The translations under genes and the position numbers were made by a program. Source: Rhizobium sp. BK376 (GTDB lineage Bacteria > Pseudomonadota > Alphaproteobacteria > Rhizobiales > Rhizobiaceae). From it: DNA of 64,000 nt. Positions 16,621 to 26,018 of this stretch are shown here, one piece after another. Numbering within the stretch: position 1 is the stretch's first letter; every line of letters starts with the position of its first letter. Under the pieces are notes generated by a model. That model had not been told where the DNA came from. It saw only the letters and a program-made list of their open reading frames with translations, and ran no database searches. The DNA lies in the NCBI RefSeq assembly GCF_004341625.1, contig NZ_SLZG01000013.1, positions 62,001 to 126,000 on the forward strand, read 5' to 3'.

Positions 16621-17484
16621 TCAACCGAAAATGCCGATCTCCTGGCCCCACGCGTCATCGAATTGCGTTTCGAAATTTGGAGGAGACATGATCCCGTTGA
16701 ACTTTTCGTAGATGTACTTGTAGCAGTCGTCTTTAGCCATCGCAGCGTCTGACTTCGCGATCTTGCGGATTTCCATCCATATGCGGATCAGGTTGCTGAT
16801 CTCCTGCCTGTAATTGATCCGCGATGATCTAAATTCCCGCGCCGAGGATACCGATAAACTAGCAATCATGCTCAAGGAGTGCTCGATAGTGTCGAGCCGT
16901 TTCGTCAAATACTCGGCCTGCGGGAGTTCGTGGTTCTCCACCTGCTTGGGCGTGAAGGTTCCGAAATGTTTGAGGAACGGTGAGAAGCTGGGATCCTTTT
17001 CCTTTTTCGCCACGGTCATGGTTATCGCTCTTGTGAGCCTTTCCTTGAACGCTTCCACATCGTCAAAGCGTTGGTCATGGCGATAGGGGATATGCTCGAT
17101 CACGCCAGCGTCGAAGGTGTACGCTGTCAGCTCGTCCTTGACGACGATCGTTGGCTTATCGAATGCGAGCCGTAGACCTAACTCGAACATGCAATTGGGA
17201 TTCTTGTTGCTGACATCGCAGACCACAATTTCGTCGTCATAAAGATTCTGCACGATACGAGCATGGATCACGCCGATTTCGTCGCTGTCGCTGACCAGGC
17301 GCGGGGTGTAGCCTGCCGATATGATCGCCGAATCGAGAACGTCTTTAACCCGCTTCCAGTGGCTCGCATCGTACTCGGCCGACATACTGGCGATCGGCAT
17401 GACGATCCCGCAATAGCGCACGCTGGTTTCGGCTTCGCGGTCGTTCTGGTTCTGGGCGTTTTCGATATGCTTACGCAGCGTCAT
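16621..17484 (-). CDS. TIR/deoxyribosyltransferase-like protein
   Basis: A 287-residue protein. The N-terminal half has the nucleoside-deoxyribosyltransferase/TIR-like pattern: YCGIVMPIA, then VVCDVSNKNPNCMFELGLRLAFDKPTIVV, with D90, N97 and E101, the last at the position of the catalytic glutamate in these folds. The C-terminal half is helical and unrecognised. Such domains often act as nucleotide- or NAD-cleaving effectors in bacterial defence. The ATG at 17484 was preferred to a TTG at 17496. Last of a three-gene minus-strand operon. Confidence 0.6.
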   Translation of the reverse strand: MTLRKHIENAQNQNDREAETSVRYCGIVMPIASMSAEYDASHWKRVKDVLDSAIISAGYTPRLVSDSDEIGVIHARIVQNLYDDEIVVCDVSNKNPNCMFELGLRLAFDKPTIVVKDELTAYTFDAGVIEHIPYRHDQRFDDVEAFKERLTRAITMTVAKKEKDPSFSPFLKHFGTFTPKQVENHELPQAEYLTKRLDTIEHSLSMIASLSVSSAREFRSSRINYRQEISNLIRIWMEIRKIAKSDAAMAKDDCYKYIYEKFNGIMSPPNFETQFDDAWGQEIGIFG

Positions 17485-17496
17485 GGGTGTTCGCAA

Positions 17497-18342
17497 TCAA
17501 TGTAAAGGTTGCTTAAAAGAGGACGAGACCGTGAAGCGAGGAAATATCGGCCCCGCCCTTACCTTGTTCATCAGCCCCCAATACATCTCACGAGCAAGGG
17601 GCTGACTGATCGTCGGGGGAACATCGAATCGATAAAGCATGTCGTGGGGGTCACCATAAGGGTTATAAGATCGAGCGTATTCCGGCATAAGATATTGATA
17701 AATCCCCCACCGAATATCGTTCAGCATCTCTGCTATCCAACTCGAATAGTAGATGAATGCATGGTTGTGGAACCACTCGTAGAAATCGGGAAGCATCGAA
17801 TAGGCCTGCGCTTCGGAGATCGGCCAGCCGTTGAACGCCATTATTTTCAGAAGCTTTCGGACGTTCACGTCGAGCCGTGCAAAATTATGCTTTGCTATGT
17901 CTCCACATGTTTTCAGCGCTTGCATCCGCTCGATAGTCAGCGGCCCGTTGTAATTTACAGAAGAAAACCAAGCCTTGGGAATGACTATTTCGCCGTCTAG
18001 CCAGTCCGCGAATTTCTCCATGGGAGCAGCTATCAGCTCGGGGTCGCCAAGTGTGGGATCGTTACAGATCTGGCGAAGGTAGAACAAGTATGTACGGTCG
18101 CTCGACCGTGCGATTTGCGGGGGCGTCGGCAAATCGAAGGGCTTCGGAATTGCTTGCGCTTGCGACAGGAAATCAACCAACAAGATGTTGAACAACCGTG
18201 CGTCCGCCGATCTTTCGAAAAGCAGGCTGGTATCGGTCGTTTTGTTGATTTTGCAAAACCGACCAAAGTTCACAAGGTTGTCTATCATATCCCAAACAGC
18301 GTTTAGGATTATCGACTCCTGCTCGTCCTTAGAATATGCCAT
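17497..18342 (-). CDS. Hypothetical helical protein
   Basis: A 281-residue soluble protein with no family that I recognise. It contains aromatic-rich segments (WFHNHAFIYYSSWIAEML near 190-207) and looks mainly helical. It sits 38 bp after the membrane protein gene and about 12 bp before the TIR-like gene, so the three probably form one transcript. A sensor or regulator of the TIR-like partner is possible but unproven. Confidence 0.55.
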   Translation of the reverse strand: MAYSKDEQESIILNAVWDMIDNLVNFGRFCKINKTTDTSLLFERSADARLFNILLVDFLSQAQAIPKPFDLPTPPQIARSSDRTYLFYLRQICNDPTLGDPELIAAPMEKFADWLDGEIVIPKAWFSSVNYNGPLTIERMQALKTCGDIAKHNFARLDVNVRKLLKIMAFNGWPISEAQAYSMLPDFYEWFHNHAFIYYSSWIAEMLNDIRWGIYQYLMPEYARSYNPYGDPHDMLYRFDVPPTISQPLAREMYWGLMNKVRAGPIFPRFTVSSSFKQPLH

Positions 18343-18380
18343 ACGCCTGCTACCTAGTTTTTTGACGACGGCTCCGATTT

Positions 18381-18857
18381 TCAGGCCCCCTTTTCGTCCT
18401 TGTAGGCGTCCAGCAGGTCGGGTCGAACATCGAGGAGCAAGCTAATGTTCACCTCCATCGCCATTGCCCTCGCCTTGTCATTGTCACGCGCGTAATTGGC
18501 CTGACGGTTGTTCATGACCTGAAACGAATTGCGGAGGTAGACGGTTGACCCTTGGCGAGGCGGCAACGCGGCCTGAAAGACCGCTGGGAGGACCAACGCT
18601 GCGACAACGGCTCCAAGCCCCTGTTGCCAGCCATGGAAGTACCAAATCCAAATGGCCGCGGCGGCATCCACAAGCCAGAAAACTATGGTGGCGTTCGTCA
18701 GCCACGGCGGCGAGATGGTATTTTGGTATTGGATCGGCTTTATGCCGAGACCGTGCTTCTCAGCCATCTGTGTTGCGGCCTGAAGCAGAGTAGCCGAATA
18801 GGATAGGCATTTCCCTGCACCGACTGTCGCTATTATCAAAATCACCCACTGCAACAT
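18381..18857 (-). CDS. Membrane protein, first gene of TIR-like operon
   Basis: A 158-residue protein with an N-terminal hydrophobic segment (2-24) and two further transmembrane segments (about 54-72 and 76-96), then a polar C-terminal tail. Family unknown. As the first gene of the operon it may anchor the system at the membrane. Confidence 0.55.
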   Translation of the reverse strand: MLQWVILIIATVGAGKCLSYSATLLQAATQMAEKHGLGIKPIQYQNTISPPWLTNATIVFWLVDAAAAIWIWYFHGWQQGLGAVVAALVLPAVFQAALPPRQGSTVYLRNSFQVMNNRQANYARDNDKARAMAMEVNISLLLDVRPDLLDAYKDEKGA

Positions 18858-18969
18858 TTGCCCTGCCCTCTATCAAGTCCCCGCGATAGCAACCTTTTAG
18901 CGAAAAGAAAGACAAACGCTATCGTCGTCTTGCGGCGGCGTCGAAAATCCGGACAAATGCGGCCGAGAG

Positions 18970-19021
18970 TGTTGATTTGCGCTGAGAGTTGACCCGGGTC
19001 AACTCTCAGCGCAAATCAACA
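18970..19021. repeat. Perfect 52-bp palindrome without a loop
   Basis: Two 26-base arms are exact reverse complements and touch at CCC|GGG. The sequence opens TGTTGATTT and closes AAATCAACA, so it looks like the left and right ends of an insertion sequence placed back to back; the TGAGA...TGACCC pattern recalls IS21-family ends. No transposase lies between and no target duplication flanks it. The rest of 18858-19400 shows no gene. Confidence 0.85.
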
Positions 19022-19400
19022 GCGTTGCCACCCAATCTGTTCCTTTTGCTATATTACAAAAATGCAAAGCACTCAAAGGTAGAAATTGATGTGCCGTACA
19101 CGTGGCTGATCGACAAATCAGAAAAATCCTCATCAACGTAAAAAATTCCGCTTGAAGATTTGCGTTCGATTCATAAATTGACGTTGTTCGCTTCAGGCGG
19201 ACGGGCGCTTGGGGTTCTCCGTCCCTCTCGTGTCCACCCGATGTCTTTTCAGTTTCTCTTTGCTATCTGGCGCGCAAGAGTGCGCTTTAGATGGAGAATA
19301 GCGAGGGAACTTCGTTTTCGATCTTATTCCAACAGATCGAGAGAGGTTCCCTGCGCAAGCGATGGTGTTTCTCTCTCGATGACAAACCGAAAGAGCCGCC

Positions 19401-19586
19401 ATGACTTTCATGACCTCCGCCACGATCTTTACCGCAGCCTGTGGCATCGCAGCTGTAGCTGTTGCGGTACTTCCCCTCGCCTTCCCGGCTGCCAGCGACA
19501 ATCCGATGCTCGCTGAACTCTTTAGAACCTTTCTCTATCTGTTCGCCGGCGGTGTGGGCGCACTGACGATAAAGGCCTTTGCATAG
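19401..19586 (+). CDS. Possible small membrane protein
   Basis: A 61-residue frame with two hydrophobic segments (5-30 and 42-60) separated by a short polar turn. Two in-frame ATG codons open it. Family unknown and the evidence is only its length and hydrophobic pattern. Confidence 0.35.
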   Translation: MTFMTSATIFTAACGIAAVAVAVLPLAFPAASDNPMLAELFRTFLYLFAGGVGALTIKAFA

Positions 19587-19681
19587 CGATTGCAGGTGGC
19601 GTTGCGAAACGGGTAGCGCCACCTCATCCTGCTATTCGACGATGGTTCAAAACGGATTGATCCCACCCGCCGCAAAGGCGA

Positions 19682-21100
19682 TCACAAGGTGAGCCTGGTG
19701 TGCAGGCCAATTCGAATTGGCTTTTGATTGGCAACCGCAGTTGCTTGCTGAACGAACGCATCCAACAAATCCGCGACGGCCCCGTCGTCCATCAGGGTAT
19801 ATTCAACCAGCTGCTGGAAGTGCTGAAAATGGTGGATCTTGAGCGTGTTCCCGTTGATCCGGCGTGTGACCTCTCTCACACGCGAACGATCGCCGATCGT
19901 AACCGTGAACCCTTTCGAACGCATCCTGTTCCATAAATGGGCGGGATTGAAGACCGTCGTCACGTGAACGTGGTGAAACAGCAGATCGCGCAGTTCTGCA
20001 TTTTCGACCGGCCACCAGACGAGGGGAATAGCACCGTGTAGCATGGTCGGAAATCCATTTTCGGTATTGCCCAGACTGCCCACGAAAAGGCAATTGTCCT
20101 CGAAATCCGAGCTCATGATATTTTCGACTTGAGTTCTCAGGGGATCCATTGGTTTGGTCAAACTGGCCGCATTTCGCATCATACGTTTGCCGAGGCTTTT
20201 CTGTGGTCGCGGTCGCCAAGCTGCCAACAGGAGACCGTTTCCCGCTTTTCCAAAAACCATGGCGCGGGGCGTACTGGAGCGAATAACCTTGTCCAGCGCG
20301 TCGTAGTGAAAGTTGCCAGGCGCGTTTAGCGTTGAGCGTCCAGGCTGGGTGTCCCGTTTCTGCAAGGCAGCCGTCATCTGATGGACCTGTCGGTCGAGCT
20401 TGTGCTGGGTGACACTGTCGAGCCCGAGTGCTGGTTGCGATGTCGTTGGTTCGGGTGTCCGTCTCAATCTCTCTGCGAGAGGACTATCGCGGCCAAAGGA
20501 GAACGCCAGCGTGAATTCATAGTGATCGTCGGCAATATGGCGCGTCTTCAGCTCAGCGATCGTTTCGATCCTGCCGGAGTCCGGATCGAAAAAGCTGAAG
20601 TCGCCCAGACGCAGGAATGAGGTGATCGCGTGATAGAGTATAAACGTACCAGCAAATCCCTGCATCCTGTCGATAAAAGTGCGTTCGCCAAGACCGCCGA
20701 CATTTGGTGGAAGCAGCAACTGACGCTGGTGGCGCGTATGCTCCTCCAATAGCGCTGTTTCGTCGCGATAGAACAGCCAAGCAAATCCATCCCCGAGCTC
20801 GCGGCCATTGCCGATGGCAAAGGTCACCGCCTTGGCATATTGATCGAGCTGCGCCATGCGGGCGCGAAACCAGGCTTCCTTGTAGCGAACCTTTCTCGAA
20901 ATCAGCAGGTTGCGTTCGGCCCTTATCGCGCGGTAGGCCTGATTGAGCTTAAAAAGGGCATGCGTCAGCTTTGACTGGAAAGCATACAGGTTCGGTCGAT
21001 CATGCGCGATCCCATCTGCATCCCGTAGGAAGGCGAAGCACCAGGAGAACGTTTCCTCGGCAGCATCGATTGCCGCGATGACGTCGGACCGCGAAATCAC
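19682..21100 (-). CDS. Large hypothetical protein with nuclease-like motif
   Basis: A 472-residue protein starting at GTG (AGAGGAC lies upstream). No family recognised. Residues 164-185 read RLGDFSFFDPDSGRIETIAELK; G166-D167 followed by E183-L-K185 resembles the PD-(D/E)XK nuclease core. The C-terminal third is aromatic and histidine rich (IHHFQHFQQLVEYTL). It stands alone between unrelated genes in the defence-rich region, so a restriction-like role is possible but not shown. Confidence 0.55.
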   Translation of the reverse strand: MISRSDVIAAIDAAEETFSWCFAFLRDADGIAHDRPNLYAFQSKLTHALFKLNQAYRAIRAERNLLISRKVRYKEAWFRARMAQLDQYAKAVTFAIGNGRELGDGFAWLFYRDETALLEEHTRHQRQLLLPPNVGGLGERTFIDRMQGFAGTFILYHAITSFLRLGDFSFFDPDSGRIETIAELKTRHIADDHYEFTLAFSFGRDSPLAERLRRTPEPTTSQPALGLDSVTQHKLDRQVHQMTAALQKRDTQPGRSTLNAPGNFHYDALDKVIRSSTPRAMVFGKAGNGLLLAAWRPRPQKSLGKRMMRNAASLTKPMDPLRTQVENIMSSDFEDNCLFVGSLGNTENGFPTMLHGAIPLVWWPVENAELRDLLFHHVHVTTVFNPAHLWNRMRSKGFTVTIGDRSRVREVTRRINGNTLKIHHFQHFQQLVEYTLMDDGAVADLLDAFVQQATAVANQKPIRIGLHTRLTL

Positions 21101-21390
21101 CAGCTGTCCTCTTCGGCTTTATATGGCCCAGCCCATGGCAGTATCCCAAGATCGCATGATTTCGAAACCGTCGCGCATGCGTATTAAGTCAATCCTGCGG
21201 AAGGATGTCACGAACGTGAGAATTGTTGAAATGCGGCTCGCCCATTTTGTGCATTTCGCACAATATTTTTCCACGGACGTTTCCTTCCGTGAATGCGCGG
21301 AAGACCAAGCACCTAGTGTTTTACGCGATGTCGCCTTGCAATCTTCGCCCCCTGTTTGAGGCGTGCGACGCTTTTTATCTCACCCGACAC

Positions 21391-21819
21391 CTAATAAGTC
21401 GTATTGATGCTCATATCGAACAAAACCAGCAACAGGACCCCGTGAAAGAGTACCAGCATCGCCGCTGCACATCCGATGATCGATGGAAAGCGGCCACACA
21501 TTTTCATGCCGGAAAACAACTCCCGCCCACAGAAGTAGAGCACGGCGATGAGGATGAGGTTGGTCGGCGGCAGAACAAGCGACACCAACACATAGGCCAG
21601 CAACTCAAGCGGCCCCCTGTAGTCTGACATCTCAAGTAACCTGATGATGTCGAGAAGCGTGACAAAGCTGCAGATGCCCAAACTGCTCGATAGCAAAAAC
21701 AGTCTGACCCGTTGACCATTGAACGGAAAGATTGTGACCACGCCGACCACCAGTGACAGCAGTACCAGGGCCGAGTGAAAAACGGGATATTGATGCAGAT
21801 CGCGTAATAATTCGTGCAC
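21391..21819 (-). CDS. Hypothetical four-helix membrane protein
   Basis: A 142-residue hydrophobic protein with about four transmembrane segments (15-33, 42-62, 72-96, 112-134). It opens with GTG. No family recognised. It lies 158 bp after the gene for another membrane protein on the same strand. Confidence 0.5.
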   Translation of the reverse strand: MHELLRDLHQYPVFHSALVLLSLVVGVVTIFPFNGQRVRLFLLSSSLGICSFVTLLDIIRLLEMSDYRGPLELLAYVLVSLVLPPTNLILIAVLYFCGRELFSGMKMCGRFPSIIGCAAAMLVLFHGVLLLVLFDMSINTTY

Positions 21820-21977
21820 AAGTCAATCCGGTAGATTTTATCGAAATAGACGAAAAATTTCAGTCGCATCGAGCAAGAAGCGTCGGCCGTCGCCCGCGAG
21901 TTCGAAAGCCTTGGCCATCCTCTGCCGCATCAATGTGCGCGGCTTTCTTCGGCCGCTTCAGAAACTGCCGCGACGAC

Positions 21978-22358
21978 TTAGTCGGTCTTCAGACCAACGA
22001 CAAGCGGCAACCAGCATGAATCCGACCGCGGAACCACATCCAGTTGCCGGCCGACAGCGTAACCCTTGGCATAACGGTCGATTGTGATTTCCGCATCGCA
22101 ATTGTAGGCCACACCGTCCTGAATGCGGACGAAGGTCAGCATGGCGACCTGGTAGACCGTTGAAGATCCGTAGCGATCGGCAGAATTCCGGGTCTCTATT
22201 TGCTTGATCGTGGCAGTGGCATGAGCGGAATAGGCTATACGCCAGACGGTTGTCAGGTGCCATATGATCGAGAAGACGGCCAGGAAGCCGAACGCGATGC
22301 CGGCCCTGACGAGAAAGTAGGTGTCTTGTTTTTTGGGGTTCCAAGGATCCAGATACAT
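21978..22358 (-). CDS. Membrane protein, DUF3592-like
   Basis: A 126-residue protein with one transmembrane segment (about 18-40) followed by a beta-rich domain: ATIKQIETRNS, VYQVAMLTFVRIQDGVAYNCDAEI, YAVGRQLDVV. This resembles the DUF3592 pattern. ATG at 22358 is used; an in-frame TTG lies five codons earlier. Function unknown. Confidence 0.55.
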   Translation of the reverse strand: MYLDPWNPKKQDTYFLVRAGIAFGFLAVFSIIWHLTTVWRIAYSAHATATIKQIETRNSADRYGSSTVYQVAMLTFVRIQDGVAYNCDAEITIDRYAKGYAVGRQLDVVPRSDSCWLPLVVGLKTD

Positions 22359-22600
22359 CTGCTCAACGTTCAAGATTACCGGTCGCGCGGCGGTGGCCGG
22401 CGCCGGCCACCCACTTTGTACGGCTCTGGGCCGTCTTGACGCCAGGTATCTATCAAAGACCCCATTTCCGCCAGTATCAGCTTTAGATCGACAATTTTGA
22501 AAAGCAGTAACGCACTGAAATCATGGTAAATAGATCATTAAATGGAAGCGATATCGCCACTCTGTTCCGCTGGAGGATTAGACCGTGAATGGTCACTATA

Positions 22601-22629
22601 ACCATCGATAAGTATCGGTTATCGATGGT
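22601..22629. repeat. Inverted repeat, 11-bp arms
   Basis: ACCATCGATAA (22601-22611) and its exact reverse complement (22619-22629) flank a 7-base spacer. It lies in the otherwise empty 22359-22673 interval, downstream of the MNT-HEPN gene and upstream of a membrane-protein gene. There is no T-run, so an operator is as likely as a terminator. Confidence 0.5.
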
Positions 22630-22673
22630 CATTTGTGCGGAAACAAATTACTATCAAAAAATGGGACGATATT

Positions 22674-23579
22674 CTAAATATTGCCTATATTCTTCGCAAG
22701 TTCCGAAATTCTTTTATTGCAAGCTTGGTCAATATTCTCGATCACCTTCTCAGCATGTTCGATCAACCAAACCAAGGCTTCCTCCGTGATGCTGTAGTGA
22801 TGGGAATAGCGGGCTTTGACATACGCCTCGTTCAGCGTGTTGAACCATGAAATGTATCGATGTCGATCGTGGGGCCAAAGGTCTGAAAGGCCCTCCGCGT
22901 TTTGCTCGGCGAGACCCCGCAATTGCTTTAGATTATGAGAAGCGGGGCTGTAATTAGTGAGCACCAATAGCAATCCCGAATAAGCTTGTTCCAAAGCCTG
23001 ATGAAGGGAAAAAGCCGCCTGACGGTACTCTTTCTCCGTAAGGTAAAATCGGGCGCCTTTAAGAAACGCGCGCGCATCAGACAGCCTATTCTCACGGTAG
23101 AGCTTCGCGCTTTCAAGCGCCGCCTCTGGACTAGGGTCTTTCGGAACTGGCAATTCCGCATCATCTAGCTCATAGAGAATGATGCCCTGTTTGCGAATGT
23201 CGGAAAAGAAGTAATTTCCCTTATGAAGCGCATCGCCAACCTCGCGCCGTGAATGAACGATGGGATTGACCGGCGTCTTGATGGCATGCATCAGCCGGTC
23301 CTTGGCGGTATACCAGTACTTTGGATCGATGAGCTTCCGGGTGTTGACGATGATCAGGATGTCATAGTCGGAGTGATAGGCTTTCGTCGTATGCGGCTCC
23401 TCGACCCAAGTACCGCGTGCATAGGAACCGAACAGGATGATCTTCCAGATCCGCCCCTTCTTCTTGAACTCCGCCTCGCCGCCCTTCAGTGCGTCCTCGA
23501 ACTCCTCGTGGATGATCTCGACGACGCGCGCGAGTTCCCGCTGCTTCTGTTCCGGCAGATGCTCGAGGCTCGATTTCAT
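22674..23579 (-). CDS. Nucleotidyltransferase-HEPN fusion protein
   Basis: A 301-residue protein. The N-terminal minimal nucleotidyltransferase has GSYARG (51-56) and DYD (71-73). The C-terminal 150 residues form a HEPN-like helical domain (YRQAAFSLHQALEQAYSGLLL) ending near RYSHHYSI. MNT and HEPN usually form a two-gene toxin-antitoxin pair in which the transferase modifies the HEPN ribonuclease; here they are fused. ATG at 23579 is used over a TTG at 23582. It has no operon partner. Confidence 0.8.
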   Translation of the reverse strand: MKSSLEHLPEQKQRELARVVEIIHEEFEDALKGGEAEFKKKGRIWKIILFGSYARGTWVEEPHTTKAYHSDYDILIIVNTRKLIDPKYWYTAKDRLMHAIKTPVNPIVHSRREVGDALHKGNYFFSDIRKQGIILYELDDAELPVPKDPSPEAALESAKLYRENRLSDARAFLKGARFYLTEKEYRQAAFSLHQALEQAYSGLLLVLTNYSPASHNLKQLRGLAEQNAEGLSDLWPHDRHRYISWFNTLNEAYVKARYSHHYSITEEALVWLIEHAEKVIENIDQACNKRISELAKNIGNI

Positions 23580-23790
23580 CAAGGGTAAAACTCCGTATGA
23601 ACCACCTTCCTAGCCTATCGCATCGGGGTGACGCCACCGTAATTTCTGACGGGAAACCACACTTTATTTTCAACTCTTCCGATTGCCGCCGCATGCATGC
23701 TGCCACCAAAAAGAGCTGACCAGACAGAACCATTTCGTCAGCTACGCTTTACTTTATCCAGCCACCAGCCTTGGTCTCATCGGGCCAAGA

Positions 23791-25194
23791 TCAATGCGCC
23801 TTTTCATGTGAGCCATTGCCCTTCGAAATGCTCACGAATGCAATCACAGCACTTGCAGCCGATGCCAGCGCTGCGCACCACATCACGCTGGTATAGGCGC
23901 TGGTCAGCACCTCGATCGACATGGCTGCCATCCGTTCACTACCAAAGGCAATACCGAGGGCAGCCGTTGCCAAAAGGCTTCCCGTTCTCGCCGCAGCATT
24001 GTTAATCCCCGACGCCGCGCCACTATCGCTGTCAGCGACGGAATCGAACACCGCGGTAGTGAGAGCCGGCACAGCCAGTGTCATTCCCAGGCCCACAATG
24101 AGCAGTCCCGGAAGAAACGTCGTCGCGTAGTTTTCACCGTTTGCCGAAAGCGCCAGGGTCGCAAATCCGGCGCCAGCAATCAGCGGACCGATCGTCAGCG
24201 GCAGCCGGTTGCCGACCGCGTCGGCCAGGCTCCCGGACAGCCGTGACCCGAGGCCGAGGATCAGCGATAGGGGCAGGAAGGCCAGGCCCGCAGCGATCGA
24301 GCTATAGTGATGCGCCCTGATCATTGAGAAGGGCAGCATGAAGATCGCAGCACCCAGGCCACCATAGAGGATCACGGTGAGCGCGTTTGCGCCGGCAAAG
24401 GTACGACTGCCGAACAGCTTTAGCGGCATCATCGGCATCGCGCTTCGATGCTCGATCAATAGGAAAACAACGGCAAGCGGCACCGCGGCGGCAATCGCGA
24501 TCGCGCCAGCTCTCGCCATCCCCTCTCCAAGCACGATTAGCCCGTAAGTCAGCGCCGCAAGCGTGGCGATCGCTAGCAGCGCTCCCGGCACATCCAGGCT
24601 TCGATCGTCTAACCGGCCCCCGGCGGTGCGGATCATTCCTGAAAGATAGATCGCCAGAGCGGCGAGCGGTATATTGATGAAGAAGATCGAGCGCCAGCCG
24701 GCGACGTTGATCAGGAAACCGCCGAAGGGCGGTCCGAGCGCCATCAGCAGGCCTCCCGCAGCCGCCCAGGTGCCGATCGCCCGCCCCCTCGCCTCTCCCT
24801 TATAGGCCTGGCTGATGAGGGCAAGGCTGGTCGGAATGAGGAAGGCGGCACCAGCGCCCTGGACGATCCGCGCACCGACAAGCACGGCAGCCGAGGGGGC
24901 GATCCCACATCCAATCGAGGCAAGAGCGAAGACTATGAGGCCGATGACGAAGACGCGAAGCGATCCGTATCGGTCACCGGTGGCACCGCCAAGCAGGACC
25001 AGGCTTGCCAGCGTCAGCAGGTAGCCGTTGGTTACCCACTGGATCGTGGCAAGCGATGCGTTCAGATGGTCCTGGATGGTCGGAACCCCAATATTGACGA
25101 CCGAACTGTCGATAAAGCCAAGGCTGCTCCCAAGGATAGAGATGGGCAAAACCCATCGAGAAACATTCGTCTCCTCAGTGTGAACCTTATCCAT
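23791..25194 (-). CDS. MFS exporter, DHA2 (EmrB/QacA) type
   Basis: A 467-residue proton-driven exporter of the 14-helix drug-efflux branch. The signatures include GFIDSSVVNIGVPTIQDHL in helix 1, WVTNGYLLTLASLVLLGGATGDRYG (motif A), RIVQGAGAAFLIPTSLALI (motif B) and LGPPFGGFLI (motif C). The substrate cannot be told from sequence. The XRE regulator gene lies 231 bp upstream on the same strand; 25195-25425 carries no gene. Confidence 0.88.
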   Translation of the reverse strand: MDKVHTEETNVSRWVLPISILGSSLGFIDSSVVNIGVPTIQDHLNASLATIQWVTNGYLLTLASLVLLGGATGDRYGSLRVFVIGLIVFALASIGCGIAPSAAVLVGARIVQGAGAAFLIPTSLALISQAYKGEARGRAIGTWAAAGGLLMALGPPFGGFLINVAGWRSIFFINIPLAALAIYLSGMIRTAGGRLDDRSLDVPGALLAIATLAALTYGLIVLGEGMARAGAIAIAAAVPLAVVFLLIEHRSAMPMMPLKLFGSRTFAGANALTVILYGGLGAAIFMLPFSMIRAHHYSSIAAGLAFLPLSLILGLGSRLSGSLADAVGNRLPLTIGPLIAGAGFATLALSANGENYATTFLPGLLIVGLGMTLAVPALTTAVFDSVADSDSGAASGINNAAARTGSLLATAALGIAFGSERMAAMSIEVLTSAYTSVMWCAALASAASAVIAFVSISKGNGSHEKAH

Positions 25195-25425
25195 CCTCGG
25201 ACTTCACTCCATGTATCGAACGCAAATCGTCAACGGCTTGTCCAGTTCCGATAGGCGGTGATGATGGTCGCGCATGTCGGCAACTCCGTAGCAGCTCAGT
25301 GTTCAAAGCCGGCCTCAACCGCCCTTCCCGCCCGCCGGCTGATTTTTGGCAGCAGGACTTTGCCACCTCGGCTTTGCAAACGAACTGACCCGAGCCGTCG
25401 CAGTCTTGGAGCGGAGGCCTCAGTA

Positions 25426-25902
25426 TCAGGTGCTGGCCGGAGATGATTGCTCCGTCGCCAGGAACGATTCGATGACACCGAGCAGAAGCTTCGTCTTCTC
25501 CAGGGGCAGCTGCTCGACATGCCGCATCAGGCGGTAGCGGGTTTCGGCCTCTTCCTGTGCCTCTCCCCATAGATGGGGGGCGGCGGCAAAGATCAGTTCC
25601 AAAGGCGAGAAACCGAGAATTTCGCAGAGATGCACGAGGCGGGTGACGTGGAGCTTGGCTTCTCCCCGCTCGTAACGCCCGTAAACCTGCGTCGTCAGAC
25701 CAAGAAGCGGCGAAAGGTCCGGCCGCGTCAGGCCTTGCCGTTCGCGCGCGACCCTGAGCGCCTCGCCGATGCGATTGTCCATCTCACCGAGCGCAGGCGT
25801 TCCCTCGTATCCTTCTGCGCGGAAGATCGGATTGTCGATTTCCGCATCATTGGTCTCAACGAGACCTCTGCGTTTGATGTAATCGTTTGTTTTTGCGGTC
25901 AT
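25426..25902 (-). CDS. XRE-family transcriptional regulator
   Basis: A helix-turn-helix protein of about 158 residues. The DNA-binding part reads IGEALRVARERQGLTRPDLSPLLGLTTQVYGRYERGEAKLHVTRLVHLCEILG. The frame extends 39 codons further to 26019, but that extension looks non-coding, so the ATG at 25902 is used. It lies between the exporter and the leftward trbM-like group; it could regulate either the exporter or the transfer genes. Confidence 0.75.
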   Translation of the reverse strand: MTAKTNDYIKRRGLVETNDAEIDNPIFRAEGYEGTPALGEMDNRIGEALRVARERQGLTRPDLSPLLGLTTQVYGRYERGEAKLHVTRLVHLCEILGFSPLELIFAAAPHLWGEAQEEAETRYRLMRHVEQLPLEKTKLLLGVIESFLATEQSSPAST

Positions 25903-26018
25903 TCTGTTGCTCGTCGCGCCACTCACAGTCGATTTATCACTGGAACGGCAGCCGACCGCAACCCCTGCCTCTCCCTCCCGAAATTTAAAATACCGGTCAA
26001 TCGCTACCGCGCGTTCCA

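Noticed and set aside
21247..21270. TTGTGC...GCACAA hairpin followed by TATTTTT, resembling a plus-strand terminator
   Set aside because: No plus-strand gene ends nearby; the flanking genes run leftward, so the position does not fit a terminator.
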